From Pycnopodia helianthoides (Eukaryota; Echinodermata; Asteroidea; Forcipulatida; Asteriidae): a DNA stretch of 64,000 bases. Of this stretch, positions 56,997 to 64,000 are shown one piece after another; the first letter of the stretch is position 1; the number at the start of each line of letters is the position of its first letter. Position numbers and translations under genes: made by a program. The notes under the pieces are model-generated. The model was not told the origin of the DNA, made no database searches, and was given only the letters and a program-made list of their open reading frames with translations. The stretch spans positions 1-64,000 of the forward strand of contig CM063243.1 in NCBI GenBank assembly GCA_032158295.1, given 5' to 3'.

Positions 56997-57881
56997 AGGG
57001 CACACCTGTTTACTTTTTACCTAATTTAGTTATGTGGAATCACAGACAATAATTTTTAGATGGTTGTTGTAAAAAAACAAAATCATCAAAATATCTTGTA
57101 ATTAACGAAAAATGTGGGAGAAGGATCAGCGTATAATTATAACAATGGCGAGTTCATATCCATCAAGCACAATTTCATGTGTAATTAAAAAACCGACATA
57201 AACACACGTCAGCCTAGTCCGATCCACACCAACTTGTATTCTGTGGATATCGTGCAGTTTTCGTTGTCGCCCCGCCGCGTGTGTAGCGCAGGCAACACGT
57301 AACGTGACAATAGTTAGGGGTACAGACTAAAACCCTTTTTTAAAACAAAACGTAATCAATGGTCTGGCTCCCTACCCCTCCCACAAGCTCCGAGTTCATG
57401 CCCCTGGGGTTTGTCTCTCTGGCCCCACGAGAAACGACACCGGCTGTACGGGACATGCCCCAAGGTTTATGTTCCGCTAGCTCCCCAGGCCAATGCGCCG
57501 TAAAACACGCTTCCGTTGCACGAACTCTCTGAATTCAAATCCTACGCTCGATTTTTCATCATTGTTTTTCAACTTGCATCCATAATATGAATACCTAGTA
57601 TTTTTTGTCAAATACTCATAAATGATGTTTTTAAAGAAAAATTTAAACTGGTTCAGTTATTTACTTTTATATGGCTGGAATTAAAACTAACTACCAAGAT
57701 CACGTGATTTATCCAAACTACATTTTAGTTCGGATAAATCTTAAGACCTTCGTTTTTGAAAAATGTTCAAAAACGGCAAAATTGGATGCTTTCTTTTGGG
57801 AACCGTTCTTCTCCATTCCGGGAAGACCTTGTTTCAGTCTATTTTGTAGCCCAAATATCCCAACGAAGCTGGTGTGTCCCT
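56997..57881. mobile_element. 885-bp element inserted at TTAA in a satellite unit
   Basis: TTAA at 56993-56996 and 57882-57885. Ends AGGGCACACC and, inward from the right, AGGGACACACC. The other array units show the empty site CAGTTAAGATC, so the insertion and its TTAA duplication are certain. No transposase frame is seen. It fits piggyBac/Kolobok-like non-autonomous elements. Confidence 0.9.
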
Positions 57882-58010
57882 TTAAGATCTACTCTAGAAT
57901 GAGGAAAGTGGACTACAATCTCAACTGCCTCATTATATCAATATAATTCAAACATGCTCCTTTTCACTGGGTGAGCTTATTGGCCTAGCAGTTAAGATCT
58001 ACTCTATAAT

Positions 58011-58575
58011 TAGGGTACAAATTTGAGGATCGGTACTATCTCGGCAGCGCAACGGTATCACATCACTAAGGACGGTAGCACATTGTCAGGCCATTCTCAG
58101 AACATCGGCGAAAAAATTTGAAACGGCAGGGGACGGTATAAATTTTTGAACATGCTCAAAAATTTCTGCCTTATGGCTACATTAATGTCGGTACAGCACC
58201 GGACGCGCCCCGTAATGGATCAGCGGCTCTCCGGTGGCCTCAATGTGTAGCTTACTGGTACAGATGTGATACCCTAGTCCTGCCGATGTACTAACGATGT
58301 ACTAACGATGTACTGACTGGCGTCTACGGCAGAAATGGTGAGGTTCTCCAGGAGTGGCCCATATTTTTATAAATTTCGGCGACACTTCGTTATCAAATCG
58401 GTAGCACACCGGTAGTGCATCGGCAGTACAACGGCAGCGCAACAGTATCACTCCGCATCAATTGTGATTTTTCAAGTGCGCTCTCGACAGAGCTCTGCCG
58501 ATTTTCACGCCGTTGTTAATTGTGTGCTCCGGTATAGCTCCGGCGAGCCAAATCGGTTAGGTGTGACAGGCCCTT
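58011..58575. repeat. Non-coding element with CGGCAGCGCAACGGTATCAC words
   Basis: Begins TTAGGGTACAAATTTGAGG and ends AGGTGTGACAGGCCCTTA. GGCAGCGCAAC(G/A)GTATCAC recurs at about 58040 and 58433, and GATGTACTAAC is repeated near 58290. The TTAGGG...CCCTTA edges suggest a transposon, but inverted ends are short and no duplication was fixed. Confidence 0.45.
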
Positions 58576-58685
58576 AGAAAGTCATCATCCCAAAACAGTT
58601 CAGGGACCAAAATAGAAAACCACTACCAAGTCATCTTCTTTTTGCAGTAATAAAAGCAGTTAAGGATTGACATAGTTTCCCTTAC

Positions 58686-58796
58686 CGGTTTCCACAAGTT
58701 AGTCCTCATCACCAGCAGTTTGTGAGCACGATAGATTTTGTTGAATAGCACAACATATGCACAAGAACATCCTATAGTGAATGTCACTGAACACAC
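58686..58796 (-). CDS. GABA-B-like receptor, TM3 and intracellular loop 2 exon
   Basis: A 111-bp minus-strand exon, acceptor AACCAACAG, donor GTAAGGG, phase 0 to 0, fully open. The product is VCSVTFTIGCSCAYVVLFNK followed by IYRAHKLLVMRTNLWKP. The pattern V-x-x-x-x-x-T-(V/I)-G-x3-A-x4-F-x-K-x-(W/Y)-R-x-H aligns without gaps with the third helix of GABA-B subunit 2 (VRTWILTVG...MFAKTWRVH). The preceding exon ends TCK, supplying the extracellular-side cysteine expected just before. It is the most diagnostic receptor piece in the window. Confidence 0.65.
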
Positions 58797-59164
58797 CTGT
58801 TGGTTTGAGAGGTTAAGATCTCACCGATTTCATTATCAATCAGGTATATTATCAACTGGTTTGGCAGGCAAAGAAACATACAGAGGCTCTAGACTCAAGT
58901 GCCTTGACATGACAAGTTCATAGGTTATTGTTGTAAATCTGTGTCCGAAATTGAGGCAGGGTATACAGGGGTACACAAATTTGGAGTCTGAGGCAACAAC
59001 TGTTTTGCCCCCCCCCCCATGGTGTACACAAAGCCAATAATTCATTTTATCAACTAAATGATCAAATGCTTTATACTCAGCATAAGGCTTTGGTGCATGT
59101 TGTCGTGCACAAATGTTGGGGAGACTGGTGGCCAGTCTATGTGTGTTGAGCAGATGCATTGGTT

Positions 59165-59795
59165 AGTACAGAATATGGATGCTTACTGTGTGAGCATTAC
59201 CAGGTAATGTGACTGGTCGGGAAGCCTTTGGGGCTATTTATAGGTACATGTTTATGGATACAAGGGATCCACCAGTGAGGGTTGGTAACCAATCAGCAAG
59301 CAGCTGAGGACAGAATTGGGTTTTTTGATTAGTTAAAGGCATTGACCAATCAATGGCTTAGATTGCAACTTCTATCCAATGGGATTGCCATTTACCAAGT
59401 GGGTCTTTTTGGAGGGAAAAAGGTTGAGCATCACTTTTGTCACAGTTTTTGTTGGGAGAACAGCAAATTTCGACCCACCACCTCCCAATTTTTTGGTATA
59501 GAAGTTTTGGGCTGAAAAATTACAGGAATATCAGTGATGGGGGGTAACTAGGCTGTCGAGGAAATTGCTACTGAAGATTTAATGTGAGTGCAAATAGGTT
59601 GAATTCAAGAAAGTTGGAGAGCTTTTGTGTCGCGTGTAGTCTTTAAAAGCCAATATTGATTTCACTCTATGGAACACTAATGTTTGGGTGAGGATCATTT
59701 GGGCTATTCATTCAGTAAAACACATTTTAACTATTTAATGGAGCGGCATTGCCCATATTAACATGTCATCTTAATTATTCAACTGTTATTGATTG
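59165..59795. other. Receptor intron, no further exon seen
   Basis: Between the TM3 and TM2 exons on the minus strand. No splice-bounded frame of receptor type was found. A C run lies near 59010-59020. Confidence 0.35.
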
Positions 59796-59799
59796 TTAA

Positions 59800-60177
59800 A
59801 GGCAGTGGACACTATTGGTAATTACTCAAAATAATTATTAGCATAAAACCTTACTTGGTAACCAGTAATGGGGAGAGGTTGACAGTATAAAACATTGTGA
59901 GAAACGGCTCCCTCTGAAGTGACATAGTTTTCGAGAAAGAAGTAATTTTCCACGAATTCGATTACGAGACCTCAGAATTAGAATTTGAGGTCTCAAAATC
60001 AACCATCTGAAAGCACACAACTTCGTGTGACAAGGGTGTTTTTTCTTTCATAGTTATCTCGCAACTTCGATGACCAATTGAGCTCAAGTTTTTACAGGTT
60101 TGTTATTTTATCCATATGTTGAGATACACCAAGTGAGAAGACTGGTCTTTGACAATTACCAATAGTGTCCAGTGTCT
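59800..60177 (+). mobile_element. TTAA-flanked MITE, diverged copy 4
   Basis: TTAA at 59796-59799 and 60178-60181. Ends AGGCAGTGGACACTATTGGT and ACCAATAGTGTCCAGTGTCT. It shares GATGACCAATTGAGCTCAAG with copies 1-3 but has a different centre. Inserted in the intron between the receptor TM2 and TM3 exons. Confidence 0.9.
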
Positions 60178-60235
60178 TTAAACTGTTTAACTTAAGAGAT
60201 GTCACTGATGGAATTTTGAGATTGTTGTCCATTAC

Positions 60236-60367
60236 CTTGCATGTAAAAGTGAAGTAATCATTGCCCACGGAACTGCTGTCGACACCAAGTAGAACCACCG
60301 TGCAGTGGAGAAGGGCACAGCCAAACAGCAATACCCAAGGGAAGCTGAAATGCTCTGCTTGCAGTGA
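60236..60367 (-). CDS. GABA-B-like receptor, TM2 exon
   Basis: A 132-bp minus-strand exon, acceptor GTTGTTTTCAG, donor AAG|GTAATG, phase 0 to 0, fully open. The product is SLQAEHFSFPWVLLFGCALL followed by HCTVVLLGVDSSSVGNDYFT and FTCK. The pattern G-x-x-L-x5-(V/I)-x-L-x-G-(L/V)-D-x-S-x-V matches the second helix and first extracellular loop of GABA-B subunits, ending at the cysteine before TM3. It joins in frame to 58686-58796. Confidence 0.65.
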
Positions 60368-60439
60368 CTGAAAACAACAAGTTTCAGAAGTGGATCATGC
60401 CATGAGTGTTGGACCCAAAATGCAACACGGAGGCAAACA

Positions 60440-60900
60440 TTTCAAGTTTATTAATGAGGTACTTCATGGCCAAACTTAGTTTTGTGATGCACTCATTTCC
60501 AAATAGATAGAGTCCTCATGAAAGTGGAGTAAAAGAGATCGATAGGCTGCCACCATATCACTGTATTTGGCATATAGGAGGCAAATCCAAGATTCCAGCA
60601 TATACCATGGCTGGTTATCGACCGTGGCTTAAGGCCAAGGTCTGGGCCTATTCACAGTAAGATATAATCCATAAGTTCTAGAAGAGAACAAAAAATCACA
60701 GTGAATTGTTTGAGAACGTCTGTTGTCTTTAAATTGTTTAGTCAGGGTTTCAGTGTGACAACGATATTCTCAACAACAACAAGGTTTTTCGGAAGCTCCA
60801 AAAAAAAATACTGTGCAGCGGCACGGTAAAGATGTTTCAATACCGATGTGAAGTGGTTGAAAGACAAACAATTCTACTGATTAGTACTTACAATCTTTGC
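60440..60900. other. Receptor intron with dispersed repeat; TM1 exon not found
   Basis: The interval in which a TM1 exon should lie contains repeat DNA shared with 49.95-50.05 kb and 4.77-4.93 kb instead. No hydrophobic splice-bounded frame was found here. Confidence 0.4.
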
Positions 60901-60911
60901 CTGTATCTTAC

Positions 60912-60989
60912 CTGGCCATTCAATGTTAGTAATATTCAGGTTGTCTTCCTGTGGTGAGTAATACCCAACTGCCTCCTCCTTATCTTCAT
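60912..60989 (-). CDS. GABA-B-like receptor, exon at the end of the ligand-binding domain
   Basis: A 78-bp minus-strand exon, acceptor CATGTATGTTTAG, donor GTAAGATAC, open (2 nt + 25 codons + 1 nt). The product EDKEEAVGYYSPQEDNLNIT continues NIEWP with a Gly codon started at the edge. The core V-G-Y-Y-x-x-x-x-D-x-L-x-(I/W)-x-x-x-x-x-W-x-G is the signature near the end of the Venus flytrap domain of GABA-B subunits (IGYYDSTKDDLSW in subunit 1). Earlier exons of the ligand-binding domain were not found up to the window end. Confidence 0.6.
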
Positions 60990-61069
60990 CTAAACATACA
61001 TGTAAAATGAGTACAGAACTGTAACTTAGATAAATGGAAAAACTTCCAAATCCCTGATACCAGGATAAT

Positions 61070-61435
61070 AGGGCGTTGTGGCCGAGCGGTTAAGAACACC
61101 GAACTCAAGCTCTGGTGCTTCTGTTCAGCAGAGTGTGGGTTTGAGTCCCGGTCGTGACACTTGTGTCCCTGAGCAAGACACTTAACTATAATTGCTTCTC
61201 TCCACCCAGGGGTAAAATGGGTACCTGTGAGGGCAGAGATGGTTCTTGTGATTGATTTAGCTTAGTAGTGCATATTTGTAGCATAGACTGTATACTCCCC
61301 AGGGAGCTGAGATGGTTTAAGGAATGAAACTAATGGCCCAGTGACCAGGGGTAATAATTGTGATGCGCAGTAGAGTATATTCATACAGGCATTGTGCAAT
61401 ATAAATGTCTGTTATTATTATTCTTATTACTTCCA
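61070..61435 (+). mobile_element. tRNA-headed SINE, copy 3
   Basis: GTGGCCGAGCGGTTAAGAAC (box A) and GGGTTTGAGTCCC (box B) head the element, then TGACACTTGTGTCCCTGAGC. The tail (GCAATATAAATGTCTGTTAT then ATT repeats) differs from copy 1, so the head is shared by at least two subfamilies. Confidence 0.85.
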
Positions 61436-61539
61436 AAGAAGCTCCAAAAGACACAAATCTGCTACATTAAAAAAAAAAAACTTTTTATTGCCCTTTTCTG
61501 ACCGACCCACAAAATCAGAAATCCACGGTCGCGTTTTGT

Positions 61540-61620
61540 TTGTTTGTTTGTTTGTTCGGGGGTGGGGGGTTTGGGGGGGGTTATTTATTTTTTATTTTCA
61601 TTGCGATTTTTTTTAATTTT
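61540..61620. repeat. Low-complexity (GTTT)n, G run and T run
   Basis: TTTGTTTGTTTGTTTGTTTG followed by G-rich then T-rich runs. Creates a spurious frame at 61392-61616. Confidence 0.8.
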
Positions 61621-61884
61621 TTTTAAAAGTATTTTATACTTTGAATGCCCAGTAAACAACATTATTTGAGTATATCCTCTTATCAGAAGCTGAAATATTT
61701 TTGAGTACTGTCAGAAATCCTGATGAACGATGAAGTGTCTGATATTGTAACCATGTGGCCATGGGCTTAGCCACGGGCGTTTCAGGTACGAATTCAAAAT
61801 AAAAAAATCAACTTTCACTTGCCTAAATTGTCATTAAAATCAAGAAACTGTTTAAAATATCATTTAAATATTTATGAAGTATAA

Positions 61885-62397
61885 TCTCAAAAAGTTATTG
61901 AGTCGGGGCACTATCGCTGTCAAAACCCACCCCGACCAAACCACGCTTGTGGAGACCAAACCACGCTCGTGGAGATCCTTCCACGTGTGGCCCACGATTG
62001 GGCCCGATTTATATCAAATGGCCACGCTCTCGACCACTTTTCCATCGTAGTAGAAGCAGCGTCTACCGAGCACAAAGTATATGTTACTCGACTGACAGCA
62101 CAACAGCCGTACGTAGCGCAGGGTTTTAAAGATGGCGAGCGACACATTCGCAGTGTCTTTCCAGCGAGACGAGACCCTGAATTGCTATTCAGCTGGGTGG
62201 CAAACATTGACCTTAATGCGACCTTCTTATCCCTCTTTACCAAGTTCAACTTGGAACACCCTGAGGCTGAGCTACAATTGGTGCATATTTCAGTGGCTCC
62301 AAATGGCCCTTGGCAAAATGTTGCCGAGTGTGAAACCATGACCCTGTTACGTGACCTAAGAAAGAAACGTCAAGTAATGAACCACAAGGGAAACTGA
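61885..62397 (+). CDS. Hypothetical protein segment, 170-codon open frame
   Basis: Open from the codon after TAA (61882-61884) to TGA at 62395-62397, GC-richer than its neighbours. There is no ATG near the start, so it is probably an exon or a 5'-truncated fragment. The product has balanced, globular composition (EILPRVAHDWARFISNGHAL, VYVTRLTAQQPYVAQGFKDG, SWVANIDLNATFLSLFTKFN, ELQLVHISVAPNGPW) and a basic end (LRDLRKKRQVMNHKGN). No domain is recognised. The last codons overlap the sequence repeated beyond the tRNA-armed palindrome, so that insertion struck the 3' end and may have replaced the original C-terminus. Confidence 0.4.
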   Translation, partial: SQKVIESGHYRCQNPPRPNHACGDQTTLVEILPRVAHDWARFISNGHALDHFSIVVEAASTEHKVYVTRLTAQQPYVAQGFKDGERHIRSVFPARRDPELLFSWVANIDLNATFLSLFTKFNLEHPEAELQLVHISVAPNGPWQNVAECETMTLLRDLRKKRQVMNHKGN

Positions 62398-62451
62398 CTG
62401 TGTAAATTTCATATGGTTTTGGGGTTGAACAAAGAAAAAATTGACTAGAGC

Positions 62452-62521
62452 GGGATTTGAACCAATGACCTCCGGATTAACGTACCAGCGCTCTACCAAC
62501 TGAGCTATCTAGCCCTGACTG
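62452..62521 (-). tRNA. tRNA-like sequence, left arm (probable pseudo/SINE)
   Basis: Minus-strand unit with an intact D-stem (GCTC/GAGC) and good box A and box B. The anticodon stem has a T-T mismatch, the loop lacks U33 (reads ACGTTAA), and the T-stem (ATTGG/CCCGC) is mismatched. Asn-like anticodon GTT by position. Functional charging is unlikely. Confidence 0.4.
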
Positions 62522-62568
62522 GCACCCCGAACAAAGATATTGACAAAATAGGGAGACCGCCAACATAG

Positions 62569-62640
62569 GGCTAGATAGCTCAGTTGGTAGAGCGCTGGTA
62601 CGTTAATCCGGAGGTCGTTGGTTCAAATCCCGCTCTAGTC
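62569..62640 (+). tRNA. tRNA-like sequence, right arm (probable pseudo/SINE)
   Basis: Plus-strand mirror of 62452-62521, differing by GTCGTTGG in place of GTCATTGG. D-stem intact; anticodon and T stems imperfect. The downstream TTTTT of CAATTTTTC could end polymerase III transcription. Confidence 0.4.
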
Positions 62641-62669
62641 AATTTTTCTTTGTTCAACCCCAAAACCCT

Positions 62670-63437
62670 AAGAAAGAAACCTCAATGTTTTTATTTTTAT
62701 TTTGCTAAATCATATTGTTTTATGTTGAGAAACAACTTCATATTTATATTATTGTGTTATTTATTCACACATCAAGTTTTTGTAATTTGGGGGGGGGGGG
62801 GGTTGTATTCACCATATGAATGTATACTACTTTGAGAACATTCAAATGGTTGAAAACATAAAGTTGTGTGTATATCTACTGTGTTTTTTTCCTCCTCTGA
62901 CATATTCTTTAAAAAAAGTTAAAACAAATAAAATAAATAAAGCGCCCGACAGACCCTTCTGATTTTTTAGCCAAAAGGACAATAAAAAGATTTGTTTTTT
63001 TATGCCTTATGAAGAGCTAATGTACATTTGAAGATTGAAGTTTACTTATATATTTACTTCACTTCATTTTAAACTAAGACAACTTGGCCTAATTTAAAAG
63101 AGTTGTTTAATACTTTCTGCTTAGCACAAATGAGCAGGATAGCAGTCACATATGGTACATGTTACATGGTGTTTTGGCCGATAACCTTATTCAAGATGTA
63201 GATCGTGCGGCCATTTTCTACCAGTGCAGGCAATCTTTTGCAGCACTGGTTTGGGATTGAAATGCAAGTTTGATCTCTGTATGTGTAGGGCTGTGCCTTG
63301 TGTGAAATGGTACACATTGTGAGCAATTTGTTTTGCATTCGGGTTATTTACTGGCAGGCACATTTATACCCCTATGAGTGTGAGTATATATGCACCAACT
63401 CTAACAATTAGGCAATGAATATAGACAATTCACAATA
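62670..63437. other. Gene-free stretch with a MITE fragment
   Basis: AT-rich, with a G run near 62790. About 63105-63190 (TTTCTGCTTAGCACAAATGA, GTTACATGGTGTTTTGGCC) matches the interior of the GGGCCC MITE 23611-23801 in inverse orientation. No supportable gene. Confidence 0.45.
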
Positions 63438-63438
63438 C

Positions 63439-63771
63439 AGTGCGCCCTCTACAGTTTACCTCTGAGAGGCCACTTTCCCCAAAGCAGTCAACAAAAAACA
63501 ATCACACTCACAACTAAGCATGGCATGGGCAGTTTGGGACCTTTAAATGGCTGTCATGAATGTGAAAACACATTCACCATTCTCACAAATAAGTACCATC
63601 TTATGCTGTAAACACATTCTTTTTCAAACCACATGCTGTTTTGAAAAACTGCGAACAACTTTCGAACAGTTGAGGTCACGAGGCGGGTGCTGCTAGCTAC
63701 GACTACAACCTTGTCCAATGATGCTCTGCGAAAATGGCCTCTCCTGGGCAGACTGTAGAGGGTGCACTGAT
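63439..63771. mobile_element. Inverted-repeat element with CAGTGC(A/G)CCCTCTACAGT ends
   Basis: The left arm CAGTGCGCCCTCTACAGT...GAGAGGCCACTTTCC is mirrored at the right by ...AATGGCCTCTCC...ACTGTAGAGGGTGCACTG, about 40 bp each. No target-site duplication could be fixed. CAGTG-type ends are compatible with hAT. Confidence 0.65.
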
Positions 63772-64000
63772 TTGCGAATCGCCCATATTACCTTCTCTTG
63801 ACCCTTAAGAGGGTGCTGTTGAGAAACCTAACACAAGTGGGATTACAAGTTCTAACACATTCAGACGTCGGGTTTGAACCTATAAAGGGAATGAGGACTG
63901 GCACTAGATACCAACCTTTGGAAGCAGGGGGCAAGGTACCTTGCTGCAACTTGTGCGGGCTAGGAATGGATGTAGAAAAGCATCACTAACAGAGATAAGA
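63772..64000. other. Window end, no supportable gene
   Basis: A 63-codon open frame (63798-63989) has no recognisable feature and no splice evidence. Confidence 0.3.

Larger units (their letters stand above)
54260..58010 (+). repeat. 110-bp satellite array with insertions
   Basis: The unit includes TCACTGGGTGAGCTCATTGG, CCTAGCAGTTAAGATCTACT, CTAGAATGAGGAAAGTGGAC and CTCAGTATTTCAATATGATT. Units from about 55740 to 56420 are highly uniform with 110-bp spacing. Units about 54880-55700 carry many one- and two-base deletions. The array is split by a SINE (56424-56866) and a TTAA element (56997-57881) and ends near 58010. Box A-like GTGAGCTCATTGG and CAGTTAAGA hint at an origin from a tRNA-headed SINE. 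The array occupies the intron between the TM3 and TM4 exons of the receptor. Confidence 0.95.
62413..62668. mobile_element. Palindrome with a tRNA-like sequence in each arm
   Basis: Arms of about 105 bp (62413-62518 and 62565-62668) are inverted copies from GGTTTTGGGGTTGAACAAAG inward, separated by about 46 bp. Each arm includes a tRNA-like unit: GGGCTAGATAGCTCAGTTGG (box A), an anticodon-loop-like CGTTAA, and GGTTCAAATCCCG (box B). A direct repeat CTAAGAAAGAAAC flanks the structure (about 62358-62370 and 62668-62680), like a LINE-type target duplication. Confidence 0.75.

Noticed and set aside
54260..58010. CRISPR-like regularly spaced repeats
   Set aside because: Units are contiguous 110-bp satellite monomers with no unique spacers.
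61920..62339. 139-codon minus-strand ORF opposite the hypothetical frame at 61885-62397
   Set aside because: Its composition (Ser, Cys and Ala excess) is typical of a shadow of a coding frame on the other strand.
62452..62640. Two functional tRNA-Asn genes
   Set aside because: Mismatched anticodon and T stems, no U33, and location in mirrored arms of a mobile palindrome argue for tRNA-derived repeats.

Overview
This is eukaryotic genomic DNA from an animal. It is AT-rich, has spliced genes with canonical GT/AG borders, and is dominated by transposon remains. A TRIM-type E3 ligase with a single coding exon, pieces of a GABA-B-like family C receptor, tRNA-headed SINEs, TTAA-flanked MITEs and many hAT-type elements suggest a marine invertebrate deuterostome, most likely an echinoderm. 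The species call is inference; nothing in the window proves it. No bacterial operon, CRISPR array, prophage or rRNA was seen.

Layout: 1-2.7 kb holds an inverted-repeat element and a RING/B-box/coiled-coil/NHL-like gene whose probable start codon is cut off by an in-frame TAG. 2.8-15.3 kb is a stack of DNA transposons; three have recognisable 8-bp target-site duplications (TSDs) typical of hAT elements. They interrupt a decayed copy of a minus-strand exon and flank a broken Ty3/gypsy gag-protease region. 16.8-17.2 kb holds the better-preserved copy of that exon. 18.36-22.78 kb is one composite element with long terminal inverted repeats, a 113-codon ORF inside, and a palindromic element inserted at TTAA. 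23.5-36.8 kb is locally duplicated sequence, including four copies of a short exon-like module on the minus strand. 37-41 kb is mostly unique AT-rich DNA with two coiled-coil exon remnants. 41-46.3 kb contains a minisatellite wrapped round a dead gypsy pol, followed by a gypsy LTR, leader and partial gag. 48.2-48.7 kb is a 62-bp minisatellite.

From about 61.0 kb down to 49.0 kb the minus strand carries exon-sized pieces matching, in the right order, the end of the ligand-binding domain, TM2, TM3, TM4, extracellular loop 2 (two alternative exons) and TM6 of a GABA-B receptor-like protein. TM1, TM5 and TM7 were not found. The introns have been invaded by a 110-bp satellite, a SINE and TTAA elements. 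61.9-62.4 kb has an unrecognised protein-like ORF, and next to it a palindrome whose two arms each contain a tRNA-like sequence.

The genes do not form a pathway. The main value of the window is a well-resolved nested-insertion history: several insertions have an unoccupied homologous site elsewhere in the window. No convincing new biological system was found. The strongest candidates for follow-up are the receptor locus with its paired alternative exons, the repeated exon module, and the tRNA-armed palindrome.
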